From NCBI GenBank assembly GCA_934454585.1, contig CAKSFP010000015.1:10430-74429 (forward strand): a stretch of 64,000 nt of DNA. Reading direction: 5' to 3'. Each line of letters begins with the position of its first letter. The stretch's first letter is position 1. Positions 52,265-61,996 of the stretch are shown here, piece after piece. Under the pieces are notes generated by a model, which was given only the letters and a program-made list of their open reading frames with translations, was not told the DNA's origin and did no database searches. The position numbers were made by a program, and so were the translations under genes. The DNA is from an uncultured Clostridia bacterium (GTDB lineage: Bacteria; Bacillota; Clostridia; UMGS1810).

Positions 52265-55200
52265 ATGAAGAAAATTATTTCTATATTTACGGCGATATGC
52301 ATTGTTCTCACATTGACGGGAGTATCGGCGGTGACAATAAGCACTAATGACACATCGAAAGAAAATACTAACATAATAGCCGAGCGAGAAATAAACGAAA
52401 CAGTTAAGTATGACACCGCTATTTACGGCAATGCTCCCACATATTTGATGGAGGACAGCTTCAGCGGCGGCAAAAACGCCGTGTACGGCTGGGATACCGA
52501 TTTGAGGGGAGGCGGACTCTCGGGTTTGGAATGGGGAGAATTCCAAATGGTTGATACAAGTGACTCGGAATGTGTTTCCATGCAAAAGCATTTTATTCCC
52601 CATAAAAGCGGAAAAGTCACATTTGAGTCTTGTGTGAGACCATATGAAATTACAGACGGTTTTTATTACGAGCTTACTGGAAACGACAAGAGACTTTTCA
52701 AATTTATGACATATCGCGGTTATCTGTGTCTTGATTTTTCAAACGGAAGTTATCAAAGACTTGCGAAATACAATGCCGGAGAAAGAATAACCGTTAGAGC
52801 GGACATCGATTTGGATAATCAGAATGCCGTTATTGGTGTAAACGGAAAGACGATCGGCGAGTTTGATTTTTATGAGCAATGTGACCGGTTGGACGGGGTT
52901 ATGATTTCCACTTCAAAAGAAAATGAAATGACAGTTGCCCTTGAATACTTTTATATTTATATTAATTATATCATTAATGAGACATTTATGTACGGCGGCG
53001 ACGGAGTGACACCGGATGACTGGATTTTGGAGAGTGATTCCGAATATCCGGGAATACAGTACGATTCCGGAATGTATTATCCGGATGTATGGGCTTATGT
53101 GCTGGACGACAGATCTTCTGTGGATTCCGTAAAATTAAGCAAAGAATTTGAAACACAAAACAATGATTTTGTGTATGAGGTGGCATTCCTGATTAAAAAT
53201 AACCAAAACGGAGTTGCCTTTTCGTTGGGGAACGATAAAACAAAGACGCTTAATATTGAATCTGTTGACGGCAATTTGGTCTTGAACGGCAGCGATATTT
53301 TGATAAAAGACTACAGAGAGAATTTTTGGTACAGATTAAAGGCGGAGGTATCTCCTCAGAACGGCACTGCTGATTTTTATATTAACTATAAAAAAGTGCT
53401 TGAAGATATAAAATTTACTTCCGGTGAATTTAATTTAATATCTTTTTCTACAGATGTTACAAGAAAAAATGAAGTTCGTATTGATGATGTGAGATTATAT
53501 AATAAAATCGTTTTACCCGATGATTATGTCGAAGCGCCGGAGGTTGTCAATGCAAAGGGCGGCATAAGTGTCGGTATGCAGCATTACGCAATGTGGAATG
53601 AAGGCAACCACTACGGATGGGACAGAATTAACTCTTACGCGGACAGAATACCCTATATTGGATTTTATAATGAGCGCAGCCCCGAGGCGGCAGACTGGAT
53701 GATAAAATACGAGGCTGAACACGGCATTGATTTTGCGGTATATGACTGGCACAGACCTAACAACGGTACATTTAATAAAGGTGTAAACAATCCGATTAAA
53801 ACACCGTCAAGATACCAGGCGCTTTATGAGGGCTATTTTAACTCGCAATACAGCAATTACAGGGATTTTGCCATACTGTTCTCGGCTATTTCGGCAACAA
53901 CGCTCGGCGGATATGATGACTGGACAAATAATGTTGCTCCATACCTCGTTGAATATTTCTTTAAGGATGAGAGGTATAAAAAGGTAAATGACAGACCGCT
54001 TCTGTTTATATATGACCCACAGGCATATGTAGATGCAATGGGCGGACTTGAGCTTGCAAACAGAGGTATTGATTATCTTGACGAGCTTTGCAAAAAAGAA
54101 GGTATGGCAGGCGTTAGATTTATGTTGGACGGTTCTTCAACGGTGACGGCAGATGTGTTGAATTTAAGGGGCGGCTACGCCTATGCTTATGCACAGGTTG
54201 GGGCTACATACAAGGGTGAAATAGACAACAACAATCGGGTTGAACAGCAATTTGAAAACCCCATACGCTCCATTGCTATGGGATGGAACAAAAACCCCTG
54301 GCAGAACGACAGTGCAAGCCATTATTTCCTTACTCCGGATGAGATAGGCAGTCTTGCGGATTTATATGTGGATGAATATATGCACTGGGGCGAAAACGGT
54401 ATAGACAGAGATAAGGTTCTTATGCTTACCTGTTGGGATGAGTATGGCGAAGGACATTTCTTTAATCCTACACGGGTAGACGGTTTTGAAACTCTTAATG
54501 AAATCAGGGAGGCTGTTACGAATGAGGGCAAGAGAGAAAGAGAAGAACTGCCGGATTCGCTGTCTTTAGCAAGAATGAGTTCGCTGTATGAACCCGGAAG
54601 AAGGGCACTGATGGATCATCAGCTGGATTTTCCGGACAGACCGGATGTTCTTGCCGATGTTACGGAGGACGACCTTTATACGGTGGCTGAATTTGACTTT
54701 GCCGACCCGGAATCGATAAAGAATTGGAAGGTATTCCAGTGCGCTGATGATATTCATTGGGAGAACGGAGCAATGGTATTCAAGTCTACCGACCGCGATG
54801 TCGGAGTCGCTCTCTATGGACTTAATATTCCGACTGATGAAATTGTTTCCGCAAGAGTTGTATCCGACACGCCGGACGGCGGTATAGGTATGCTCTTTTA
54901 TCAGACAACGGAGGACAGCAACATGGGTACGGGCGGAAAGAGATTTAATATACTGCAGCAGGGAAATGGCTGGGAGACAAATGTAGGCTTTGCTTACAAT
55001 TTTGATAAATTAAAAGGAACTATCACGGGAATCAGATGGGATCCTGTCGATGATAATAACCCCGGAAGATATTTCAAAGTGAAGAAAATAGAATTCCTCG
55101 GTTACAAGATGCCCGAAGAAAAGAAAAAAATATTGCAGGAATATGAGGAGCTTATTGCAACAAAAGAGCAATATAAAGTCACCTATATGGGAGGCAGCAC

Positions 55201-56029
55201 AACAAGAGTTATTGATCCGTTCCTCAAAGATGATGTTATGTATGTTTCTGCATGGCAGTTCCTGAGAGACGCCGAGTTTAAGGTTAAGTATTCTTGGACC
55301 GACAAAACACTTACAGCCGAGAGAGGTGGCAATACGCTTGTTTTAACCGAAAACAGCGACATTGCAAAAGTCAACGGAATTGATGTGAAAATCGCCGGAG
55401 AATGTTATTACGGAGGCACTTCCTGGTATAATTACGGAAACTTTTTTATGCCGCTCCGCTCTGTTGTGGAGGCGCTTGGCGGAACTGTTAATTATAACGA
55501 CGGAAACAATACAGCTGATGTAAGATTCCCCATACAGTCGGACGGATTTGATTACCTGGACAAGCCTGACAGCACGAAACCGATGAGCTTCATGTTTGAT
55601 ACGCGCACAGAATTTGAAGATTGGACTCCGAATTCTCATATTACGGCTATGACTCTTAAAAAAGGTATGTTAAGACTCAGCATATCCGGTGCAGACCCTC
55701 AGTTGAAAACGCCCAAATTAGCGGTAAATGCATCAGACTACAAGTATCTTAGGATTAGAATGAAAAATGAAACATCGGCAAAACAAGCCATGCTTCTGTT
55801 TGTCACCTCAAGTAATCCTAAATGGGGCGGAAACCAGAAGTATATGATTAGCATCACTTCAAACGACAAGGAGTTAAAAGAATATATTGTGGACTTGAGC
55901 ACTGCACCGTGGAACGGCACAATTACCGGTCTTAGATTTGACCCTGTTGACCCGAGTACACTGGTTCAGGGAAATGTGTATATAGATTCAATCGAGTTTT
56001 TGGATGAAATTGATGATGAAGAAATGTGA
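52265..56029 (+). CDS. Giant secreted GH99/WbsX-like enzyme (2) with copper-amine-oxidase-N-like domain
   Basis: Exported protein of 1254 residues: signal peptide, two laminin-G-like regions (about 55-230 and 235-415), a barrel (about 435-760) with MQHYAMWNEGNHYGWDRI and TCWDEYGEGHFFNP, then a carbohydrate-binding-like domain (about 800-955). A domain like the N-terminal domain of copper amine oxidases follows (about 975-1090; LKDDVMYVSAWQFLRDAEFK, FFMPLRSVVEALGG), then a second carbohydrate-binding-like domain (about 1105-1250). In clostridia the copper-amine-oxidase-N-like domain is usually a non-catalytic surface module. AAGGAGAG precedes the ATG. The barrel is homologous to the 45418 enzyme. 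GH99-like activity on mannose-containing glycan is inferred. Confidence 0.8.
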   Translation: MKKIISIFTAICIVLTLTGVSAVTISTNDTSKENTNIIAEREINETVKYDTAIYGNAPTYLMEDSFSGGKNAVYGWDTDLRGGGLSGLEWGEFQMVDTSDSECVSMQKHFIPHKSGKVTFESCVRPYEITDGFYYELTGNDKRLFKFMTYRGYLCLDFSNGSYQRLAKYNAGERITVRADIDLDNQNAVIGVNGKTIGEFDFYEQCDRLDGVMISTSKENEMTVALEYFYIYINYIINETFMYGGDGVTPDDWILESDSEYPGIQYDSGMYYPDVWAYVLDDRSSVDSVKLSKEFETQNNDFVYEVAFLIKNNQNGVAFSLGNDKTKTLNIESVDGNLVLNGSDILIKDYRENFWYRLKAEVSPQNGTADFYINYKKVLEDIKFTSGEFNLISFSTDVTRKNEVRIDDVRLYNKIVLPDDYVEAPEVVNAKGGISVGMQHYAMWNEGNHYGWDRINSYADRIPYIGFYNERSPEAADWMIKYEAEHGIDFAVYDWHRPNNGTFNKGVNNPIKTPSRYQALYEGYFNSQYSNYRDFAILFSAISATTLGGYDDWTNNVAPYLVEYFFKDERYKKVNDRPLLFIYDPQAYVDAMGGLELANRGIDYLDELCKKEGMAGVRFMLDGSSTVTADVLNLRGGYAYAYAQVGATYKGEIDNNNRVEQQFENPIRSIAMGWNKNPWQNDSASHYFLTPDEIGSLADLYVDEYMHWGENGIDRDKVLMLTCWDEYGEGHFFNPTRVDGFETLNEIREAVTNEGKREREELPDSLSLARMSSLYEPGRRALMDHQLDFPDRPDVLADVTEDDLYTVAEFDFADPESIKNWKVFQCADDIHWENGAMVFKSTDRDVGVALYGLNIPTDEIVSARVVSDTPDGGIGMLFYQTTEDSNMGTGGKRFNILQQGNGWETNVGFAYNFDKLKGTITGIRWDPVDDNNPGRYFKVKKIEFLGYKMPEEKKKILQEYEELIATKEQYKVTYMGGSTTRVIDPFLKDDVMYVSAWQFLRDAEFKVKYSWTDKTLTAERGGNTLVLTENSDIAKVNGIDVKIAGECYYGGTSWYNYGNFFMPLRSVVEALGGTVNYNDGNNTADVRFPIQSDGFDYLDKPDSTKPMSFMFDTRTEFEDWTPNSHITAMTLKKGMLRLSISGADPQLKTPKLAVNASDYKYLRIRMKNETSAKQAMLLFVTSSNPKWGGNQKYMISITSNDKELKEYIVDLSTAPWNGTITGLRFDPVDPSTLVQGNVYIDSIEFLDEIDDEEM

Positions 56030-56052
56030 TTTTGATTAAGGAGCTGGACAGC

Positions 56053-58338
56053 ATGAAAAAGACAATAGATATGAACGGGTTATGGACGATGTATTACTCA
56101 CCGAATTTTAATGTCGGAATAGTTAACCCACATGATGATTTTGAGGTTGAGAAAACCGCTGTTAGCGTCAATGTCCCTTGTAATGCGGAAACTGCATTAG
56201 CGGATGCCGGAGTGATTGACGCGGAACTTTTCAAAGGTATGAAAACCCGTGATAACATGAAATTTGAGGACTACCATTGGTGGTATGAAAAAGAATTTGA
56301 TTTGCCTGAGATTAAATCGCATCAAAAGATTTACATGAAATTTGATATGGTTGATTGCATTGCCGAATATTACATCAATGATAAACTTGCATATTCATCC
56401 GACAATGCTTTTCGCACCCATGTGTTTGAAGTATCTGAACTTGTAAACAGCGGAAGAAATAAGGTTATGATACACATCAAACCCGCGCTTCCTTACATTC
56501 TGAGCAAGAGATATGCACAGGGAAACATATATTCACATCAGAGTTTTGCGACAAATTTGAGAAAACCTGTATATTGCTTCGGCTGGGATATTATGCCCAG
56601 AACCATAAGTGCCGGAATAACGAGAGATGTGAGCATCGTTATTGATGACGGTTGCAAAATAGATGAGTTTTCATGGTGCATTTTGCAGGCAAATGAAGAT
56701 GTGGCAATTGTGAGATTTTATGTAACAATTGATATGCCTTACTTGGAATACAAGAAGGATGTCAAACTTCATCTTGTAGGAAAATGCGGCGATGACATAA
56801 TTGAAGATTTAAGAGATTGCAAGCATTTCAATTCATGTGTCATGGGTATGAACATAAAAAAGCCAAAACTTTGGTGGCCGTATGGTTATGGAGACGCAGA
56901 TGTTTATGACCTGACAGTTGAACTTATTGTTGACGGTGAGGTCAAAGATATAGTATATGAAACTATGGGAATAAGGTCGGTCAAACTTGACAGAAGTGAG
57001 AGCGTGCTTGATGCAAACCCGAGATTCCGGTTTTACATTAATGAAGTGCCGATCATGTGCAAGGGAAGTAACTGGGTTCCGACAGACCCATATCAGAGCC
57101 GTACAAAACAGAGATACAAAAAGGCGCTTGAGCTTGCATCGGAATGTGGCTGCAATATACTCAGAGTTTGGGGCGGAGGTGTATACGAACAAAAGGAATT
57201 TTATGATTATTGTGACAGGCACGGCATAATGATTTGGCACGATTTTATGATGGCGTGTTATTCTCCGGCAAGAGACGAGAAAATGATATCCGAACTGAAA
57301 AAAGAATTTGAGTGGGCTGTCAAAACCTTGAGAAACCACCCGAGTATAGTTTTGTGGTCGGGTGATAACGAAGTTGACACAGTTGCTGTTCCGAAAGCTA
57401 TAAAACCGGATGCAAACGCAATTACCAGAAAAATCATTCCCGAGATTCTGAGTTTACATGATAAAACAAGGCCTTATATACCGAGCTCACCATATGTATC
57501 ATCGTGTGTGGCGGATGATTATAAGGAAAATTTTGATGTACTTGTCGAAAATCATTTGTGGGGTACAAGAGACTATTTCAAATCGAACTTCTACAAAGAT
57601 TCAAAGGCTTGCTTTGTAAGTGAAATAGGTTATCACGGCTGTCCGGCGGTTGAATCTGTCAGAGCTATTGTTGACGATGATAAGGTTTGGCCGATATATA
57701 ACGAACAATGGTCACTTCATTCGTCAGATCAATCCGGCAGTATGGCGAGAGTTCGGCTTATGGATGAGCAGATAACACAGTTGTTTGGCATAAAAGCGGA
57801 TAACATCGAGGATTTTGCAACGGCATCGCAAATCTCACAGGCTGAGGCAAAGAAATTCTTTATCGAAAATTTCAGAATGAAAAAACCGTATACCGGCGGA
57901 GTTATGTGGTGGAACTTAATCGACGGATGGCCACAGATGTCAGATGCCGTTGTTGATTACTTTTATAACAAAAAACTTGCGTATTACTACATAAAGCATT
58001 CTCAAGAGCCTTTTGCTCTTATGATTGGTGAACTGAGAGATTGGAACTATCCGCTTTATGCAGAAAATGACACCCTAGAGAAAACGGACGGAAAATATTC
58101 TGTTTTTGATATTGAGTCGAATGAGGTTCTTGCCGAGGGTGAATTTTCCGTATCTCCGAATTCATCTGAAAAGATTGATTCGATAAGAATGTATTACTCT
58201 GAACATCGGTTTTTGGTTATAAAATGGAGCGTCGTGGGAAAGGATTACTATAATCATTATCTTTGCGGTATGCCGCCCTTTAGTTTTGAAAGATATAAAA
58301 AATGGCTTTCGGATTATCGGAAAATTATAGGAGAATAG
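56053..58338 (+). CDS. GH2 family beta-mannosidase-like enzyme
   Basis: Leaderless enzyme of 761 residues with the GH2 sandwich-Ig-barrel layout. The sugar-binding sandwich (about 1-190; YHWWYEKEFDLPE) is followed by the Ig domain (about 195-310) and the barrel (about 310-640; ILRVWGGGVYEQKEFYDYCD). The acid/base is probably E440 in VLWSGDNEVD and the nucleophile E524 in FVSEIGYHGCP. The VWGGGVYE and LWSG(D/N)NE patterns are typical of beta-mannosidases. The ATG at 56053 follows AAGGAG; the longer frame overlaps the previous gene. It would release mannose inside the cell from imported oligosaccharides. Confidence 0.87.
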   Translation: MKKTIDMNGLWTMYYSPNFNVGIVNPHDDFEVEKTAVSVNVPCNAETALADAGVIDAELFKGMKTRDNMKFEDYHWWYEKEFDLPEIKSHQKIYMKFDMVDCIAEYYINDKLAYSSDNAFRTHVFEVSELVNSGRNKVMIHIKPALPYILSKRYAQGNIYSHQSFATNLRKPVYCFGWDIMPRTISAGITRDVSIVIDDGCKIDEFSWCILQANEDVAIVRFYVTIDMPYLEYKKDVKLHLVGKCGDDIIEDLRDCKHFNSCVMGMNIKKPKLWWPYGYGDADVYDLTVELIVDGEVKDIVYETMGIRSVKLDRSESVLDANPRFRFYINEVPIMCKGSNWVPTDPYQSRTKQRYKKALELASECGCNILRVWGGGVYEQKEFYDYCDRHGIMIWHDFMMACYSPARDEKMISELKKEFEWAVKTLRNHPSIVLWSGDNEVDTVAVPKAIKPDANAITRKIIPEILSLHDKTRPYIPSSPYVSSCVADDYKENFDVLVENHLWGTRDYFKSNFYKDSKACFVSEIGYHGCPAVESVRAIVDDDKVWPIYNEQWSLHSSDQSGSMARVRLMDEQITQLFGIKADNIEDFATASQISQAEAKKFFIENFRMKKPYTGGVMWWNLIDGWPQMSDAVVDYFYNKKLAYYYIKHSQEPFALMIGELRDWNYPLYAENDTLEKTDGKYSVFDIESNEVLAEGEFSVSPNSSEKIDSIRMYYSEHRFLVIKWSVVGKDYYNHYLCGMPPFSFERYKKWLSDYRKIIGE

Positions 58339-58390
58339 GCAAACGGGAGAAACATATAATCATCTATTTGAGCAAAGGGGAGAGTTGAAG

Positions 58391-58609
58391 ATGAAAATAT
58401 ACTTATTTGGAGCGTCAACAGAAACTGATAATTATCCGACTTTTTCGGATTTTCCCTGGCAGGGATGGGGATACAGACTTAAGGATTATTTTGATAATAG
58501 TGTTGAAATTATAAACCTGTCATTGGCAGGCTGGAGCCTTAAAGCGCTCACGACCGTCAGTTATGCACGGCAATCTTCCGATAATAGGTCGCAGTGCCGT
58601 GATTCGTAA
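58391..58609 (+). pseudogene. SGNH esterase N-terminal fragment
   Basis: Begins MKIYLFGASTETDNYP with AGGGGAGAG upstream and matches the start of rhamnogalacturonan-acetylesterase-like SGNH hydrolases (block I usually GDS; here GAS with S9). VEIINLSLAGWSLKA fits block II. Similarity ends at about 58547, after some 53 residues, and the frame continues only to a stop at 58609 in unrelated sequence. Blocks III and V are missing. The rest was replaced by a GH36 fragment in another frame. Confidence 0.75.
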
Positions 58610-59345
58610 TTTGGGTGATAAGCCGATTCAACTGCTTACCGCGAAAAGTGCTTCATTGCAGTTGCCGCAAGGAAGAGATTTTAGACTAACGCACTATTCC
58701 GGCGACTGGGGCTCCGAATATCAAAAAAATCAAGTTAAGGTAACAAAGGCCCGAGTGCAAATTGAGACAAATCGCTTGACAGATGCGGCAAATCATCAAT
58801 TTCAGTTTTTTGCACTTGATGAAAACGGAATGGCGACAGAAACATTCGGCGAGGTGTATTTCGGTATTCTTCAATGGAGCGGAGATTTTCAAACAACCGT
58901 TGAAATGCAACATACTCAATATTCAAAACAGTTAAGTGTGGTATCAGGATTAAGCGATTTTTCGGCACAAATTCTGCTTGCATCACATGAGAAGTTTGAA
59001 ACACCCACAATTTTGATTGGATTTTCCGACAGTGGTTTTGAACATATGAGCGAAATGCTGTATGATTTGCAAATTGATTATGTACTGCCGAAAGAAAAAA
59101 TGACGGATAAGGCACATGGAGTGAGACCTATAATTTATAATACATGGTACCCGTATGAATTCGGCATTGATGATAAAAAAGTTTTGGATATTATCCCGAA
59201 GGCAAAGGAAATCGGCGCAGAGTTGCTTGTTATTGACGACGGATGGATGAAAGGGCGTACAGATAACAAATGCGGCTTGGGGGATTGGGTAGATTATGAC
59301 AGTGTTGTGATGACATGGAAAGGTACCGAGATATCAAAAAAATGA
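58563..59345 (+). pseudogene. GH36 alpha-galactosidase internal fragment
   Basis: About 250 residues match the part of GH36 enzymes from the end of the N-terminal sandwich (LPIIGRSAVIRNLGDKP) to the first barrel strands (IIYNTWYPYEFGIDDKK, ELLVIDDGWMKGR, GLGDWV). Both the first about 150 residues and everything after GDW, including the catalytic aspartates, are missing. The last about 18 codons (DYDSVVMTWKGTEISKK) do not match GH36. It overlaps the SGNH fragment in a different frame, so no fusion protein is made. Two deletion joints, near 58555 and 59290, are implied. Confidence 0.75.
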
Positions 59346-59367
59346 TAGTTCCGAAAGTGATATATTA

Positions 59368-60363
59368 ATGGATATGTTAAAAAAACTGTATGTTGAACCG
59401 TCATCTGCCTGCAACCTTAACTGTAAAATGTGTTTCAGAAACGGCTGGATAAATGAAAAACAAGAATTAATGACAGATGAGATATGGGAAAATGTCATAT
59501 GCTCAATACAGCGTTGCAAAGATATTGAAACGGTTATGTTTGCGGGAATGGGCGAGCCGCTTACACATCGAAATATATTCAATATGGTTAAAGATGTGTC
59601 CGCTCTTAACATCAGCCCGCATCTGCTTACAAACGGCACAATGCTTGACCGCGCTTGTACGGATAAGCTTCTCGAATGCGGTCTTGATATGCTTTGGATT
59701 TCAATTGACGGTTTTTCCAAAGAAGGCTATGAGAGGATTCAGATAGGTTCGCGATATGATTTGATACATAACAACTTGAAGTATTTCTCGAGTTGCAAAG
59801 GGAAATGCAAGCTTGGAATTACATTTGTTGTTATGAGAGAGAATCAGGATGAGCTTCGCAAAATAAACAGCTTTGCCGATATGTTCGACGCCGATGAAAT
59901 AAATTTGAGTTATGCTATACCATCACAACCCACAAAAGCTGAAGATGCTTTGTATGACAGCGGAATACCTGTGGGAAAGACAGATAGATTACATAATAAT
60001 GCAAAAAAATGCAAATTGAATTTTTGCCCTTTTATTGATGGAGGTATGGCATTCGTTAAATCTAACGGTGATATATGTCCTTGTATGCAGCTTTTGCACA
60101 GTTCATATACATATCTTTTTGAAGAAAAACGAATGGTTTTGGCTTGCAGTTTCGGAAATGTATCGGAAAGATTCATTGATGATATTTGGCTATCCAATGA
60201 GTATTCGGATTTTAGAGAAAAAGTGCATGAATTTAATTTTCCCGATTGTACATTGTGTGACGGTTGTGATGATAGGTTAGAAAACCGAAAAGATTGTATG
60301 TTTAATTGCTTTCCTACCTGTGGAGCTTGCTTATGGGCTCAGGGTGTGGCGAGATGTCCGTAA
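59368..60363 (+). CDS. Radical SAM/SPASM protein, tungsten-oxidoreductase maturase-like
   Basis: A 331-residue radical SAM enzyme. The SAM-binding iron-sulphur cluster ligands are C15, C19 and C22 (ACNLNCKMC). The C-terminal SPASM-type region has many cysteines (CPFIDGG, CPCMQLL, CTLCDGCDD) and ends GACLWAQGVARCP, a tail I associate with maturases of tungsten-cofactor aldehyde oxidoreductases. It starts 22 bp after the GH36 remnant with only a weak ribosome site. An aldehyde ferredoxin oxidoreductase would be the expected partner, but none is in the window. The subfamily call is moderate; the radical SAM/SPASM call is strong. Confidence 0.82.
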   Translation: MDMLKKLYVEPSSACNLNCKMCFRNGWINEKQELMTDEIWENVICSIQRCKDIETVMFAGMGEPLTHRNIFNMVKDVSALNISPHLLTNGTMLDRACTDKLLECGLDMLWISIDGFSKEGYERIQIGSRYDLIHNNLKYFSSCKGKCKLGITFVVMRENQDELRKINSFADMFDADEINLSYAIPSQPTKAEDALYDSGIPVGKTDRLHNNAKKCKLNFCPFIDGGMAFVKSNGDICPCMQLLHSSYTYLFEEKRMVLACSFGNVSERFIDDIWLSNEYSDFREKVHEFNFPDCTLCDGCDDRLENRKDCMFNCFPTCGACLWAQGVARCP

Positions 60364-60388
60364 ATACGGAAGAAAGGTTGGGTAAAAA

Positions 60389-61468
60389 ATGCTTACGAGT
60401 AAAATGATTAAGGAAGCAGCGCTTGCAGCAGGAGCAGATAAGTGCGGTATAGCACCGATGTCGCGTTTTGACGGTGCTCCTGATGAAATGAATCCGCAAT
60501 TTTTGTTCCCCGAAGCCAAAAGCTGTATAGGGTTTGTATTCAGAATACCAAGAGGTGTTCAGCGAGGCATTGAGGAGGGTACACAGTTTTATCAGTATCC
60601 GTCAATGGCTTATGGCGGAATAAACGAAATTTTTGCACCTGCTGTTTTGTATCAGGTGGGGAAAGTAATCGAGGATGAGGGATATGAGGCTTTTGTTTAC
60701 CGTAATACCGGCGCAAGGGGCGTTGTTTCCGATATGGATGGTAGTCCCGGAAACACGCTTTCGCCTGAAGAACAGATAGAAGTTAATGAAATGCAAAAAA
60801 CCTCTACTCCGCACCATCGAAGTGTACAGTTTACTCGTCCGACAAGAGACGGGAATGTTGCGCCGGATTTGCAATTTCAATTCAGAATTGCCGCTGTTGC
60901 CTGTGGGCTCGGTGAAATGGGATGGAGTAAGATGTTGCTGACACCGGAGTTTGGCCCTTTGCAGCGTGTTGCATTTATATTTACCGATGCAGAACTTGAA
61001 TATGACGAAATGTATTCGGGAAAACCGCTTTGTCGCCGTTGCGGAGCTTGTGTGCGTGAGTGCCCGGGTTCGTGTATCCCTGCGATAAATTCAGGCAAAA
61101 CCGTTAGAGTTAATCTTGACGGCAAAATTCTTGAGTGGGGAGATATCGATATGTGGAGATGTTATGCATTTTACACTCACGCAGGGCGATATTATAACCC
61201 ATTTGTGCCGAAAGAGGTTTGGGACAAAAATGAGGACGGTGCGCTTAATCTTATGGAGGGGGTCACGGATGTTGCAAATGAGCAAGAAATACTGAAAGTA
61301 TATAGCGCATTGCAAAAGTATTTCCCAAGCTGGGTAGGTTACAATATGGCTAAATGCGGCGGATGCATAAGGGCTTGTGTGTCTGTTTTGGAGAAAAAAG
61401 GCGGTTGCATGGAAGGCCGATTCAAAGAACCGCTGCGTACAAAAAAAGCATGGAGGTTGGACAGATGA
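60389..61468 (+). CDS. QueG-like double 4Fe-4S protein
   Basis: A 359-residue cytoplasmic iron-sulphur protein. A ferredoxin-like motif CRRCGACVRECPGSC lies at about 214 and a second cysteine set (CGGCIRACVSV) at about 323. The N-terminal part resembles the epoxyqueuosine-reductase/reductive-dehalogenase group (KMIKEAALAAGADKCGIAPM, then GLGEMGWSKMLLTPEFGPLQ). GAAAGG lies 12 bp before the ATG. Proteins of this branch are widespread in anaerobes and often not true QueG; the substrate is unknown. The radical SAM gene is 26 bp upstream. A truncated relative follows at 61928-62604. Confidence 0.8.
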   Translation: MLTSKMIKEAALAAGADKCGIAPMSRFDGAPDEMNPQFLFPEAKSCIGFVFRIPRGVQRGIEEGTQFYQYPSMAYGGINEIFAPAVLYQVGKVIEDEGYEAFVYRNTGARGVVSDMDGSPGNTLSPEEQIEVNEMQKTSTPHHRSVQFTRPTRDGNVAPDLQFQFRIAAVACGLGEMGWSKMLLTPEFGPLQRVAFIFTDAELEYDEMYSGKPLCRRCGACVRECPGSCIPAINSGKTVRVNLDGKILEWGDIDMWRCYAFYTHAGRYYNPFVPKEVWDKNEDGALNLMEGVTDVANEQEILKVYSALQKYFPSWVGYNMAKCGGCIRACVSVLEKKGGCMEGRFKEPLRTKKAWRLDR

Positions 61469-61476
61469 TACAGAAG

Positions 61477-61790
61477 ATGAACTTTAATGGTGAATGGTTT
61501 CATGTGATGTGAAATTCAATACTTGGAGAATTGGTTTTATAAAATATGCCGAAAGATTTTCGATGGTTGAGTATCTTGAGAGACATCTTGAAACGGACGA
61601 GGCTTTCATTTTACTTGACGGTGAGGCAACATTGCACACATAGGATGAAGAAGCAAAAATTGAAAAGCGCACGGTTTATAATATACCGAAAGGTGAGCGC
61701 CATCACATAACGGTGTCCGATGACATAACGGTTATGGTTATGGAGAACAGCGACACTTCCCCGGAGAATACGGAGAAAAGGTATATATAA
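61477..61790 (+). pseudogene. Small cupin protein, broken
   Basis: The start MNFNGEWFHVM ends in TGA after 11 codons. One frame over, the cupin reading continues as FNTWRIGFIKYAERFSMVEY and LERHLETDEAFILLDGEATL, is stopped by TAG at 61641-61643, then resumes in the same frame with VYNIPKGERHHITVSDDITV to TAA at 61788-61790. It matches roughly 110-residue cupins with the two motifs H-x3-D-E and PKG-xHH. At least one frameshift and one amber codon make it inactive. Confidence 0.75.
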
Positions 61791-61996
61791 TGAATTACAT
61801 CGGACAACTTGTAGGAATGGCTGCAATAGAGGTTTCGTTTTTCATATACATTCAGACAAAGAGATACAGGATGGTAATGATGAAACTCATCACGGATTTT
61901 TTGTGGTTTGCGTACCATGTATCGATATTTGGTTGGGAATGGCAATTGAGTCTGACGGAAATATTGCACTGCCTCAGCGCAAACATCAACAAATAA
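61790..61996 (+). pseudogene. YgjV-like membrane protein, N-terminal fragment
   Basis: The ATG overlaps the stop of the cupin remnant (TAATG). MNYIGQLVGMAAIEVSFFIY and MKLITDFLWFAYHVSIFG match the first two helices of YgjV-type membrane proteins. After about 47 residues (near 61931) the match ends and the frame runs on for 21 codons in unrelated sequence. About two thirds of the protein is missing. Confidence 0.6.

Noticed and set aside
58391..59345. Functional SGNH-GH36 fusion enzyme.
   Set aside because: The two parts are in different frames, and both lack essential catalytic segments.
651..61643. In-frame TAG codons in three genes, possibly read as an amino acid (stop-codon reassignment or pyrrolysine).
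   Set aside because: TAG is used as the normal stop of several intact genes (for example 11117, 19659, 40983, 45415, 51259), and the three genes also carry frameshifts.
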